Source of the DNA: Clostridium zeae
GTDB lineage: Bacteria; Bacillota; Clostridia; Clostridiales; Clostridiaceae
NCBI RefSeq assembly: GCF_017312485.1
Contig: NZ_BMBA01000007.1
Location: 1 to 64,000 of the forward strand
Direction of reading: 5' to 3'
DNA: 64,000 bases
Translations under genes and position numbers: made by a program
Part shown: in pieces, positions 9,383 to 18,104 of the stretch
Position numbering within the stretch: position 1 is the first letter of the stretch
How the letters are laid out: each line of letters opens with the position of its first letter
Notes under the pieces: model-generated
What the model was told of the DNA's origin: nothing
The model's input: only the letters and a program-made list of their open reading frames with translations
Databases searched by the model: none

Positions 9383-10162
9383 ATGATAAGTAAAAAAGAA
9401 AGATATAAGGTGAATTTGGTTTGGACAGCAGGCTTATTTCTTTTTTGGGAAATAGTAGCGTTTTTATTAGATAAGGTGGCCCATGATCCAATGGCAGATG
9501 TAAAGCTTCCATATCCACATAATATCATCATTTCTATAGTGCATAATTTTTCAGAGCTAATAAGTGCAGCTGGACTTACGTTTTCTAGAGCTGTATTAGG
9601 GTTTGTAATTGGGGCAGCTATAGGCTTTATTTTAGCAATTATCATGAGTTTATCAAAAATAGCTGAAAAAATAGCATTGCCTTACTTGATTATTTCTCAA
9701 ATGATACCTGTACTAGGGCTAGCACCTATTATCTTTACTCTTGTTAGAGATATGAATACTTCTAGAATAGTTATTGCTGCATATATAACCTTTTTTCCTG
9801 TTTCAGTTAATATGCTTAGCGGGCTAAATAGTGTGGACAGTGAGAAAAAGGAACTTCTATATTCCTACGCTGCAAAGAAAAAAAGTATTTACTATAAACT
9901 TATGATTCCTTTTAGTATGCAATACCTTTTTGCAGGACTAAAAATAGCTGCACCAATGTCAATCACTGCTTCAATTTTAGTAGATATGCTCGGTTCCAGT
10001 GGAGGAATAGGCGTAAAGCTTCTTTATTCTTTATATTCGGGAATAAAGGATGTATTTTGGGCATCGGTTGTTACTAGTGCACTTATGGGAATTATAAGCT
10101 ACTTTATAGTTATTCTTATAGAAAAGATTTGTATGCCTTGGAAAAAACAAGTGTCATCCTAG
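9383..10162 (+). CDS. ABC transporter permease, NMT1/ThiX-SsuC type (first)
   Basis: This permease of about 259 aa has roughly six membrane helices and the cytoplasmic EAA-type loop (YSYAAKKKSIYYKLMIPFSM), which docks on the ATPase. I chose the ATG at 9383 because the gaggggg site lies 7 nt before it; the GTG at 9377 overlaps that site. The gene follows the ATPase stop by 2 nt and is followed after 15 nt by a second permease. Such transporters often have one permease gene acting as a homodimer, so the two different subunits imply a heterodimeric channel. Confidence 0.88.
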   Translation: MISKKERYKVNLVWTAGLFLFWEIVAFLLDKVAHDPMADVKLPYPHNIIISIVHNFSELISAAGLTFSRAVLGFVIGAAIGFILAIIMSLSKIAEKIALPYLIISQMIPVLGLAPIIFTLVRDMNTSRIVIAAYITFFPVSVNMLSGLNSVDSEKKELLYSYAAKKKSIYYKLMIPFSMQYLFAGLKIAAPMSITASILVDMLGSSGGIGVKLLYSLYSGIKDVFWASVVTSALMGIISYFIVILIEKICMPWKKQVSS

Positions 10163-10177
10163 AAAGGAGAATACTAA

Positions 10178-10945
10178 ATGGGAGAAAAAATCAAAAATGT
10201 GTTGTGGCCTTTGGTTTTTGGAATATTAGTAATATTTTTATGGGAAAAAGGAATTATACATGATGCGCTAGGGTTTAAGCCTTTTCAATTACCTATACCT
10301 TCTCAAATTATTAGAACTTTGAATACAAATCTAAGTAAGACTTTAGGGGATACCTTGATTACAGTTTCAGGTGCTTTAGTAGGATTGATTATTGGTTGTA
10401 CCATAGGATTTTTAGTGGCAGTAATAGCTACACAGTTTCCTAAATGGGGATATACAGGCTTAAGTGTAATAGCTGCTTTTAATGCTGTTCCAATAGTTGC
10501 TTTGTCCCCTATAATGAACAGATGGTTTACCAGTGGTTTTGCTCAAAAGGTTGGAGTTGTAACGGTTATATGTATGGCTGCTATGGCAATCAATGCATAT
10601 AGAGGCTTAAATGACTTAAAACCTTTTGCAAAAGATCTGTTGGAATCCTACGCTGCACCAGAAAGAGTGATATTTTTTAAACTCCGTTTGCCAAACTGTT
10701 TACCAAGTATATTGACTGCTTTAAAGATTAATGTGGCTGCTGCAATAATGGCAGCTATGATAAGTGAGTATTTTGCTGCATCAACGTCAGGAATTGGATT
10801 TGGCGTGAAAGACAATTTAAGAAAGGGAATGACGGCTATGGGATGGTCTTATATAGTTATGGCTGCATTAGTTGGAATAATTCTTTACTTAATTGTTTTA
10901 TTGGTAGAACGCAGAGCTATAAGATGGCATGCTTCACAAAGATAA
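10178..10945 (+). CDS. ABC transporter permease, NMT1/ThiX-SsuC type (second)
   Basis: This 255-aa integral membrane protein has the same architecture as its upstream neighbour, with an EAA-type loop (LESYAAPERVIFFKLRLPNC) near residue 155 and five to six hydrophobic helices. An aaggaga site precedes the ATG. It is the third gene of the importer operon and is followed after 30 nt by the lipoprotein. The two permeases are only distantly similar, which fits old divergence rather than a recent duplication. Confidence 0.88.
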   Translation: MGEKIKNVLWPLVFGILVIFLWEKGIIHDALGFKPFQLPIPSQIIRTLNTNLSKTLGDTLITVSGALVGLIIGCTIGFLVAVIATQFPKWGYTGLSVIAAFNAVPIVALSPIMNRWFTSGFAQKVGVVTVICMAAMAINAYRGLNDLKPFAKDLLESYAAPERVIFFKLRLPNCLPSILTALKINVAAAIMAAMISEYFAASTSGIGFGVKDNLRKGMTAMGWSYIVMAALVGIILYLIVLLVERRAIRWHASQR

Positions 10946-10975
10946 ATTGTAACAAATAAAAAGGGGGAATATTTA

Positions 10976-12010
10976 ATGAAAAAAAAATTAGGAGCATTAG
11001 TTTTGAGTGTAGTAATGATTGGGGCTTTACTTACAGGATGTGGTTCAACAAAGACAACGGAATCAGCAACAAAAAGTACAGGTGAGCTTCAGAAGGTAAA
11101 GCTTCAATTAAAGTGGCTGCCGCAATCTCAATTTATGGGGTATTATGTGGCAAAAGAAAAAGGTTATTACAAAGATGAAGGCATTGATATCGAAATTCTT
11201 CCAGGAGGAAGTGATATTATTCCAGAACAAAATGTTTATAATGGAGTAGCCAATATAGGAGTTACTTGGGTTTCAAGCTTAATGACTTATCAAGCCCAAG
11301 GGTATGAGCTTCAAGAGATAGCTCAAGTATTCCAAAAGTCAGGACTACTATTAGCTTCAAAGAAATCAGCTGGTATAAACTCAGCAGCAGATTTAAAAGG
11401 CAAAAAAGTTGCTAACTGGTTCGGTGGTAATGAATATGAAGTCCTTGCATTACTTAAGAAATATAACTTAGACAAAGAAAAAGATTTAAAACTAGTACAA
11501 CAGGATTACACCATGGACCAGTTAAAAGAAGGTTCGGTTGATGCAGCTTCAGCAATGACTTACAACGAATTTGGACTACTGCTTGAAAGTGGGATAAAGA
11601 ATGAGGATTTAAATGTAATTGATATGAATAAAGAAGGAGTTGCTATGCTTGAAGACTGTCTGTTTGTAAATTCAAAATGGGCATCTGAAAATAAGGACTT
11701 AGTGGTACGTTTCTTAAAAGCTTCGTTTAAAGGATGGGCAGATGCAGTTAAAGATCCGGAAGCTGCAGGAAAAACCGTGTATGAAGTGAATAAATCAGTA
11801 TCTTTAGATCATCAAGTTTATATGGCAAAAGAAGTTGCAAAGCTTGTATCTCCACAAGGTTTCGATACTAAGAAAATAGGTGAGATTGACACAGCTGCAG
11901 TAAGACAAACAGCTGATTTCTTAAAGTTATATAACAAAGACTTAGCAAAAGCTCCAGTTGTTGATGATACAACCTTTAACTCTTCATATTGGAAGGAAGC
12001 TACAAAATAA
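10976..12010 (+). CDS. substrate-binding lipoprotein, NMT1/ThiY-like
   Basis: This 344-aa lipoprotein has a signal peptide ending in the lipobox LLTGC, with Cys22 as the lipidated residue. The mature part opens with LKWLPQSQFMGYYVAKEKGYY, characteristic of NMT1/THI5-like binding proteins, whose known ligands include pyrimidine precursors of thiamin. It also has a WFGGNEYE motif. It belongs to the operon of ATPase and two permeases. Because the next genes degrade pyrimidines, the ligand is probably uracil, thymine, dihydropyrimidine or a carbamoyl intermediate. This is inference; thiamin-pyrimidine salvage remains possible, but no thi genes are nearby. Confidence 0.87.
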   Translation: MKKKLGALVLSVVMIGALLTGCGSTKTTESATKSTGELQKVKLQLKWLPQSQFMGYYVAKEKGYYKDEGIDIEILPGGSDIIPEQNVYNGVANIGVTWVSSLMTYQAQGYELQEIAQVFQKSGLLLASKKSAGINSAADLKGKKVANWFGGNEYEVLALLKKYNLDKEKDLKLVQQDYTMDQLKEGSVDAASAMTYNEFGLLLESGIKNEDLNVIDMNKEGVAMLEDCLFVNSKWASENKDLVVRFLKASFKGWADAVKDPEAAGKTVYEVNKSVSLDHQVYMAKEVAKLVSPQGFDTKKIGEIDTAAVRQTADFLKLYNKDLAKAPVVDDTTFNSSYWKEATK

Positions 12011-12016
12011 AATATT

Positions 12017-12210
12017 AATAAGATTCAGATTGACTTTGGTGATATCTGAATCTTATTAGCAAAGTATGCTTTTTAAAAATTATAATAATTGTGAGCTTTA
12101 ATATTAATTTTCACTTTAGTAAAAATTTAAAATTAATAGGATACTTTTATTGAAAACAATGAAGCCTTATAGATAGCTAATTCAATAATAATTAGTTACC
12201 TATAGAGCTT
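12017..12210 (+). other. intergenic hairpins between the transporter and dihydropyrimidinase genes
   Basis: Two inverted repeats lie in this 255-nt gap. The first is a perfect 14-bp stem (aataagattcagat at 12017-12030, partner at 12044-12057) without a clean T tract. The second is an imperfect stem around 12163-12210 (tatagatagctaatt/aattagttacctata). A TATAAT-like box lies at 12234-12239. They may act as a terminator, an mRNA-processing site or a leader of the downstream gene. Confidence 0.5.
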
Positions 12211-12265
12211 TATACTAAGCAGTGATCAATTAATATAATGTAATAAAAATGAGAGGAGATTATTT

Positions 12266-13633
12266 ATGGATTTAATAATAAAGAATGGAACAATAGTAAC
12301 TTCCACAGAATCTTATGTGGCTGATATAGCTATTAAAGCTGGCAAAATAGCGGCAATTGGAAAAGAATTTTCAGAAGTGGGAGTAGAGGTAGTAGATGCA
12401 TATGGGAAGTTGGTATTACCTGGTGCAATAGATGCTCATACTCATCTTGCAATGCCCTTTGGTGGAACTGTTTCTGCAGATGGATACCTATCTGGTACAA
12501 GGGCGGCAGCATGTGGAGGTGTTACTACAGTTTTTGATTATCCTATGCAAAGAAAAGGAAATGGAATACTCGATACTGTTGAGTCAAGAAAAGCTATGTG
12601 TGATCCTGAGGCTTGTGTTGACTATGCATTTCATTGCATTATAACAGATTTAAATGATGATAAGATCCTAGATGAATTTGAAGCTGCTGTTGATTATGGT
12701 ATTACAAGCTTTAAATGCTTTTTAGTATACAAGAAAGAAGGTATGATGGTAGACGATGCTACTCTTGTGAAGATACTATTAAAAGCAAAAGAAACTGGAG
12801 CAATAACAAATATCCATGCAGAAAACCCAGATTTAATTGACTTAAATATAGAACAATTTTTAAGAGAAGGCAAGACTTCAGCTTGGTATCATTATCTAAG
12901 CAGACCAGAATTTGTTGAAGCTGAAGCAGATAAAAGAGCTGTACATTTAGCAAAATCCATAGAAGCGCCACTATATATAGTTCATATGGCAGATAAAGAA
13001 GGCTTAGAAGCTGCAGTTGCTGCAAAGGTGGAGGGACATGAAATATATATTGAAACTTGCCCTCAATATTTAGAGTTTACCTGTGAGGTTTATAAAAGAG
13101 AAGATGGAAGAAACTTTGTATGTTCACCTCCAATGAAAGCACAAGAAAGTCAAGATGCATTATGGCATGCAATAAAAGTTGGTTTGATAGATACTGTAGC
13201 AACAGATCACTGTCCATTCCAAAGTTATGAAAAAGACTGGGGAAAAGATGATTTTACTAAAATACCTAATGGATGTGCAGGAGTTGAAAATTTATATCCA
13301 TATATGCTTTCAGCAGCAAATGAAGGGAAGATTACTTTTAATCGTGCAGTTGAGCTCTGTTCTACTAATCCAGCAAAGATATTTGGATGTAACAGTAAAG
13401 GATCTCTAACAGTTGGGAAGGATGCAGATATAGTAATTTATGATCCGAATAAGGAGTTTACGATTTCAGTTGAAAACATGCATTCAGATTATGATCATAC
13501 AATTTGGGAAGGTAAAAAGCTTCATGGTTATCCTGTTAAAACCTTTGTACGAGGAAATTTGGTATACAATGATGGAGAATTTGTTGGAAAGCCAGGAATA
13601 GGGCAATTTGTAAAGAGAGTAGCACATAAATAG
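12266..13633 (+). CDS. hydA: dihydropyrimidinase / D-hydantoinase
   Basis: This 455-aa amidohydrolase is of normal length for the dihydropyrimidinase family. It shows the binuclear metal set: His58 and His60 (DAHTH), the carbamylated lysine Lys150 (in SFKCFLVY), His184 (NIHAEN), a later His in VHMA and Asp in ATDHCPF. The CPQYL and SPPMK substrate-loop motifs are also present. The reaction is ring opening of 5,6-dihydrouracil or dihydrothymine to N-carbamoyl-beta-alanine or its methyl analogue. An aggagat site precedes the ATG. The dihydropyrimidine dehydrogenase gene follows after about 70 nt in the same direction. Confidence 0.93.
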   Translation: MDLIIKNGTIVTSTESYVADIAIKAGKIAAIGKEFSEVGVEVVDAYGKLVLPGAIDAHTHLAMPFGGTVSADGYLSGTRAAACGGVTTVFDYPMQRKGNGILDTVESRKAMCDPEACVDYAFHCIITDLNDDKILDEFEAAVDYGITSFKCFLVYKKEGMMVDDATLVKILLKAKETGAITNIHAENPDLIDLNIEQFLREGKTSAWYHYLSRPEFVEAEADKRAVHLAKSIEAPLYIVHMADKEGLEAAVAAKVEGHEIYIETCPQYLEFTCEVYKREDGRNFVCSPPMKAQESQDALWHAIKVGLIDTVATDHCPFQSYEKDWGKDDFTKIPNGCAGVENLYPYMLSAANEGKITFNRAVELCSTNPAKIFGCNSKGSLTVGKDADIVIYDPNKEFTISVENMHSDYDHTIWEGKKLHGYPVKTFVRGNLVYNDGEFVGKPGIGQFVKRVAHK

Positions 13634-13706
13634 AAAAACATAAGTTAAATGAAATGGCAGATTTGTAATATCAACTATGAACAAAATAAACTCGGGAGGC
13701 GTGGAC

Positions 13707-15221
13707 ATGTATAGTTTATTATATAAAGATATTTCAATTAGAGAAGATGTAGCTGGATGCCTGTTATGTCATGATGCACCTTGCAGTAAAGCTTGCCCAA
13801 AGCTTCTTAAAACAGATGGTATTATTCGTTCCTTAAGATTTGAAAATAGATTTGGTGCAGTAAATAGACTGCCAGACAAACTTCCCTGTGATGACTGCGA
13901 TACAAAGGAATGTATGGAAGCCTGTATAAAAGGTAAAATAAATGAACCAGTTCAAATTGATAGAATAATTAAAGCAATTTCAAATGAACCAAGGGTAAAA
14001 GAGTCTGAGGTTGATTTATCTATAGAATTTTGTGGGGTTACATGCGAGAATCCATTTTTTCTCTCATCCTCAGTAGTAGGTAGTAACTATGATATGGTAG
14101 CAAAAGCTTTTGAAATGGGCTGGGCTGGGGTTGCTTTTAAAACAATTGGTATGTTTGTACCTGAAGAGGTTTCACCAAGATTTGCTGCGCTAAATAAAGA
14201 AAGTGTACCTTTTGTAGGATTTAAGAATATTGAGCAAATTTCAGACCATACCTTAGAAGAAAATATATCTTTCTTGAAGCGATTAAAATTACAATATCCT
14301 TCTAAAGTTATTGTAGCATCTATTATGGGACAAAATGAAGAGGAATGGACTAAACTTGCTGAACTTATGACGGATGCGGGGGCAGATATCATAGAATGTA
14401 ATTTTTCATGTCCTCATATGACCAATAGTGGCGTAGGTTCTGATGTTGGTCAAAACCCTGATTTAGTAGCTTTGTATACTAAGGCTACAAGAAAAGGAAC
14501 TCATCTTCCAATCCTTGCAAAAATGACTCCAAATGTGGGAAATATGGAGATACCTGCAATAGCTGCAATGGAGGCTGGAGCCACTGGAATTGCAGCAATA
14601 AATACCATAAAAAGTATTATGAATGTAAATCTATCTTCTTTTACATCTGAACCCAATGTAGAAGGGAAAACTAGTGTTGGAGGCTATTCTGGAAAGGCAG
14701 TAAAACCCATAGCACTACGATTTATTCATAATATGAAAGCCTGCGAAGCTTTGAAAAATGTGCCAATTAGCGGTATGGGTGGAATTGAAACTTGGAAAGA
14801 CGCAGCAGAATTTTTATCTTTAGGTTGTGAAAATCTTCAAATAACTACATCAGTTATGCAATATGGCTATAGAGTTATAGAAGATCTTATTGAAGGAATG
14901 AAATTATATTTGAGTTATCAAGGTTATAAAACCGTCACAGAATTTATTGGCAAAGCTTTACCTAATATTGTAGCAGCAGACAAGCTTGAAAGAGATTCTA
15001 TTTGCTATCCTAGGTTTGATAGAGAAAAATGTGTAGGTTGTGGTAGATGCTATTTATCTTGCTATGATGGTGGGCATCAAGCTATAAAAGTTAGTGATAG
15101 CAATAGAACTCCTATATTAATTGTTGATAAATGCGTAGGCTGTCAGTTATGTGTAACAGTATGTCCTGCAGAAGCTATAGCTTCAGGTAAGAGAGTCAAA
15201 AAGAAATTACCAAAGATATAG
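13707..15221 (+). CDS. preA: dihydropyrimidine dehydrogenase, PreA-like, with an added N-terminal PreT-type iron-sulfur segment
   Basis: This 504-aa protein should reduce uracil or thymine to the 5,6-dihydro form. I chose the ATG at 13707 because the gggaggc site lies 6 nt before it and would be inside the longer reading frame from 13677. Residues 18-30 (C-x2-C-x4-C-x3-C, with DAPC) and 61-73 (C-x2-C-x4-C-x3-C) resemble the N-terminal Fe-S region of PreT/GltD and mammalian DPD. A dihydroorotate-dehydrogenase-like FMN barrel follows, with the catalytic cysteine Cys235 in NFSCPH. A C-terminal ferredoxin domain has clusters at Cys442/445/448/452 and 476/479/482/486. The FAD and NAD(P)H domains that normally lie between these modules, or in a separate PreT, are absent, and no preT gene is in the window. 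Confidence 0.9.
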   Translation: MYSLLYKDISIREDVAGCLLCHDAPCSKACPKLLKTDGIIRSLRFENRFGAVNRLPDKLPCDDCDTKECMEACIKGKINEPVQIDRIIKAISNEPRVKESEVDLSIEFCGVTCENPFFLSSSVVGSNYDMVAKAFEMGWAGVAFKTIGMFVPEEVSPRFAALNKESVPFVGFKNIEQISDHTLEENISFLKRLKLQYPSKVIVASIMGQNEEEWTKLAELMTDAGADIIECNFSCPHMTNSGVGSDVGQNPDLVALYTKATRKGTHLPILAKMTPNVGNMEIPAIAAMEAGATGIAAINTIKSIMNVNLSSFTSEPNVEGKTSVGGYSGKAVKPIALRFIHNMKACEALKNVPISGMGGIETWKDAAEFLSLGCENLQITTSVMQYGYRVIEDLIEGMKLYLSYQGYKTVTEFIGKALPNIVAADKLERDSICYPRFDREKCVGCGRCYLSCYDGGHQAIKVSDSNRTPILIVDKCVGCQLCVTVCPAEAIASGKRVKKKLPKI

Positions 15222-15243
15222 ATGAACAACTTCATAACCAAAG

Positions 15244-15294
15244 GTCTATTTTCAAAAACTCCGATCAGAACTCAGAGGAGTTTTGAAAATAGAC
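15244..15294 (+). other. long inverted repeat between preA and the amidohydrolase gene
   Basis: gtctattttcaaaaactcc at 15244-15262 pairs with ggagttttgaaaatagac at 15277-15294, with one bulged A. There is no T tract after it, so it is more likely a processing or stability hairpin than an intrinsic terminator. Confidence 0.6.
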
Positions 15295-15398
15295 TTAGGA
15301 TTGAATTGCTTTATATTTATTAGAGATGCAGGTAAATATATAGATATTTGAAAAGTTATAGCGAAAATGTACTTTGAAAGTTTAAGGAGGGTATTTTT

Positions 15399-16619
15399 AT
15401 GTTAACATGCAATAAAGAAAGGTTAGATGATAAAATAAAAACTTTTAGCAAATTTGGAGATACTGGTAAGGGTGGCATTACAAGATTATCCCTTTCACCA
15501 GCAGCCTTGGAAGCAAGAGAAGAATTTTGTAAGAGATGTAAAGCTCTTGGAATGGAAATAAAGACAGATGATATGGCAAATATCTACGCAACGATACCAG
15601 GAGAAGAAGGTCTGCCAGCAATTATGATGGGATCACATATGGATTCAGTAAAGCAAGGTGGAAATTATGATGGAATCCTTGGAGTTCTTACTGGATTAGA
15701 AGTTGCAGAAACTATTGTTACTGAAAAAATAGAACATAAGCACCCCATTACAGTGGTAGTTTGGACAAATGAAGAAGGAGCACGCTTTGATCCAGCTATG
15801 ATGTCTTCTGGAGTTATAACTGGAAAATTTGATAAGGATATTATGTTAGCCTCTAGAGATATTGATGGAATAACCTTCAAAGAAGCACTGGAAGCAAGTG
15901 GGTATATGGGGAATATTGAAAATAGAGCAACTGCTGAAAAGTATAAAGCATTAGTTGAACTTCATATTGAACAAGGTCCAGTACTTGAAGCAGAGAAAAA
16001 AGATATAGGAATCGTTGAAGGAGTATGCGGAATGGTAAATTATGAATTCACATTTGTAGGTCAAGCAGATCATGCAGGAACTACTCCTATGAAATATAGA
16101 AAAGATGCTTTATTCGCTGCATCAAAGGTTATTCAATACTTGCATGATGAGCTAGATAAATTGGATAGTAAGCTTGTGTATACTACAGGGCGAATGAATG
16201 TTTCTCCAAATATCCATACTATAATACCAGACAATGTTAAATTCACATTGGATGCAAGACACCAAGATCCAGAGGTGGTAAAGCAAGTTGTAGAAATAAT
16301 AAAGAAAGTTCCAGGTGTTGTAGAAAAATGTGAAGTAAGTTGCAAAAAGTTATGGGCCCGTAACACGGTGAAGTTTTATCCTGAATTTGTTCATTACGTA
16401 GAAAAGAATGCTAAGGAATATGGATATTCTTCAATGAAAATATACAGTGGTCCAGGGCACGATGCTCAGTTTATCACTGATATAATTCCTACTACTATGA
16501 TTTTTGTTCCAAGTGAAAAAGGTCATAGTCACTGTGAAAAAGAATTTACCCCATTAGAAAGCTGCGTAAAAGGAACAAATGTGTTACTACAAACCGTTCT
16601 AGACATTGATAAGAGTTAA
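15399..16619 (+). CDS. M20-family N-carbamoyl-amino-acid amidohydrolase, probable beta-ureidopropionase
   Basis: This 406-aa zinc hydrolase belongs to the allantoate amidohydrolase/carbamoylase group. Metal-site motifs are visible: GSHMDS (His80, Asp82), GGNYDG (Asp91), TNEEGARF (Glu125/126), a conserved ELHIEQGP stretch, the dimer-domain DHAGTTPM motif and the C-terminal SGPGHDAQ histidine. Next to dihydropyrimidinase and PreA, the expected reaction is hydrolysis of N-carbamoyl-beta-alanine to beta-alanine, CO2 and ammonia, the third step of the reductive pathway. An aaggagg site precedes the ATG. Allantoate or other carbamoyl amino acids are alternative substrates for this family. Confidence 0.88.
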   Translation: MLTCNKERLDDKIKTFSKFGDTGKGGITRLSLSPAALEAREEFCKRCKALGMEIKTDDMANIYATIPGEEGLPAIMMGSHMDSVKQGGNYDGILGVLTGLEVAETIVTEKIEHKHPITVVVWTNEEGARFDPAMMSSGVITGKFDKDIMLASRDIDGITFKEALEASGYMGNIENRATAEKYKALVELHIEQGPVLEAEKKDIGIVEGVCGMVNYEFTFVGQADHAGTTPMKYRKDALFAASKVIQYLHDELDKLDSKLVYTTGRMNVSPNIHTIIPDNVKFTLDARHQDPEVVKQVVEIIKKVPGVVEKCEVSCKKLWARNTVKFYPEFVHYVEKNAKEYGYSSMKIYSGPGHDAQFITDIIPTTMIFVPSEKGHSHCEKEFTPLESCVKGTNVLLQTVLDIDKS

Positions 16620-16634
16620 CTTATAATAGTATTT

Positions 16635-16677
16635 TAGAGGTGCCTTAATTATTTTAATTAAAGTACTTCTTTTTATT
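16635..16677 (+). terminator. terminator at the end of the pyrimidine locus
   Basis: An agaggtgccttaatta/taattaaagtacttct hairpin with G-T pairs and a 3-4 nt loop is followed by tttttattt. Confidence 0.8.
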
Positions 16678-16846
16678 TAATAAATAATTACGAAATTTCT
16701 TTTTTGACAATTGTTATTCTATCACAATTAACAATGTTCTGAATAAAATTTAATATAAATGAATTTTCATTTTTATAATGCGCAACGTAACCTGAGCTTT
16801 ATTAAAAAAGAAAAAATATTAAGCAAAGGAGAAATCACGTGATTAA

Positions 16847-17713
16847 ATGCAGGAACTATATAAGTTAGAAAATGCTTGGTATGTAAAAATAATATTTGCT
16901 GCAATAACTACTTTATTTGCACCGTTTAAAATAACCATACTTGTGCTATGCGCGATGATAATAATTGATACTATAACTGGATGTATTTATGCTGCTAAAA
17001 TTAAAAGACTAAACAGTAGAGGGTTAAGAAGAGGTTTAGATAAAATATTGATGTATTCAGTCTGTATTATTATAGTAAGACTTTTAGAAATAGGTATTCA
17101 ACCACTTTTTACAACAACTATTCTTACAGAATTTATTACTGGATATCTTATTTTAACCGAAAGCTTTAGTGCTTTAGAAAATCTTAATTCCTTAGGTGCT
17201 CCCTTACCATTAAGAATTAAAAAAATAATCTTAGCCAATATCAAAAATGATGCCTTAAGACAAATTGTAATTGATGATGAAAATAAAAAGGATTACAATG
17301 ATGAAATATTAGATATAAAACAGTATTGCATACCTAATATAAATGATGAAAAAATTAAAACAGTTATGCTAATGATGATAAATGAGTGGACAAAATTTAT
17401 AAATATACTGGACAAAGAATTAGATGAGGCTGAAGGGTACAGCAATGATTTGATATTATGTAAGGTTTTATCTTTGTTAGAAGCTACGAAAAAGATTACT
17501 AGAGAGATTTGGATAGACGAAGGTGTATCAAAGACTTATATGGAAAAATTCATGATTTATCATAGGCCTAGATTGGACAAGTATTTAACAGAACTGGAAG
17601 GTATATGTGAAAGCAACGATTCCATTGAAAATAAGAAAAAGCAAATAACAGAAAAACTCATTATATTAATGTATCTCACTGTTTCAGATAGTCAAAAATG
17701 TATAAGTGAATAA
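16847..17713 (+). CDS. holin-like (phage holin 4 family) membrane protein with a long soluble tail
   Basis: This 288-aa protein has an N-terminal half (about residues 1-135) that looks like a phage holin of the 4_1 family. It has three to four hydrophobic segments, the D-x-x-T-G-x-x-Y-A-A-K motif near residues 45-56 and an E-x-x-S-x-x-E-N-L motif near 107-115. About 150 charged, helical residues of unknown function follow, whereas typical holins of this family are about 130-150 aa. No phage genes or endolysin are nearby. The ATG at 16847 lies 15 nt from the aaaggag site. A GTG at 16839 has better spacing but opens a 9-codon frame, so the start or a leader arrangement is uncertain. Confidence 0.72.
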   Translation: MQELYKLENAWYVKIIFAAITTLFAPFKITILVLCAMIIIDTITGCIYAAKIKRLNSRGLRRGLDKILMYSVCIIIVRLLEIGIQPLFTTTILTEFITGYLILTESFSALENLNSLGAPLPLRIKKIILANIKNDALRQIVIDDENKKDYNDEILDIKQYCIPNINDEKIKTVMLMMINEWTKFINILDKELDEAEGYSNDLILCKVLSLLEATKKITREIWIDEGVSKTYMEKFMIYHRPRLDKYLTELEGICESNDSIENKKKQITEKLIILMYLTVSDSQKCISE

Positions 17714-18063
17714 AAGTGAAGTGTAAGTTTCTACTTTTTTAGTTATATAGAGTTCCTAACTCAACTATTAATTTATACATGCAAAAGGTTATAGGTCCGT
17801 AATTTTCAAACAAATATAAATTAAGTTTCGATACAGGAACTCTTTAATTAAATTTTAAACCATATTTCCAAGGAAAATGAGCTGAATATATTATGGAAGA
17901 TGAAGAACTTTCGGTAATGTCTCTCATAATAGATAACTGAAACTAGAAATCAATGTTCTTTACAAGGATTAGAAGGCAACTTTATGATTGAGATGCATAG
18001 AGCTGTCTTCTTATTATCTCTAATTGAAATTTATATATTTTTCCGTAGTAATTAAATAAAGTG
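17714..18063. other. gene-free stretch before the T-box promoter
   Basis: I see no convincing gene in these 350 bases. A 9-bp inverted repeat (agagttcct at 17749-17757 and aggaactct at 17835-17843) frames about 77 nt, which could be a structured RNA or chance. Short ORFs here lack ribosome binding sites. Confidence 0.4.
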
Positions 18064-18092
18064 TTGACAAAATAATTTTTAAAGAATAGTAT
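18064..18092 (+). promoter_or_regulatory. sigma-A promoter of the thrS T-box leader
   Basis: A consensus TTGACA (18064-18069) and TAGTAT (18087-18092) are separated by 17 bp. The T-box stem I begins about 15 nt downstream of the -10 box. Confidence 0.78.
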
Positions 18093-18104
18093 ATATATTA
18101 ATAA

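Noticed and set aside
12759-13025. Minus-strand 88-codon frame inside hydA
   Set aside because: Leu-rich antisense shadow of a clearly conserved dihydropyrimidinase; no ribosome binding site.
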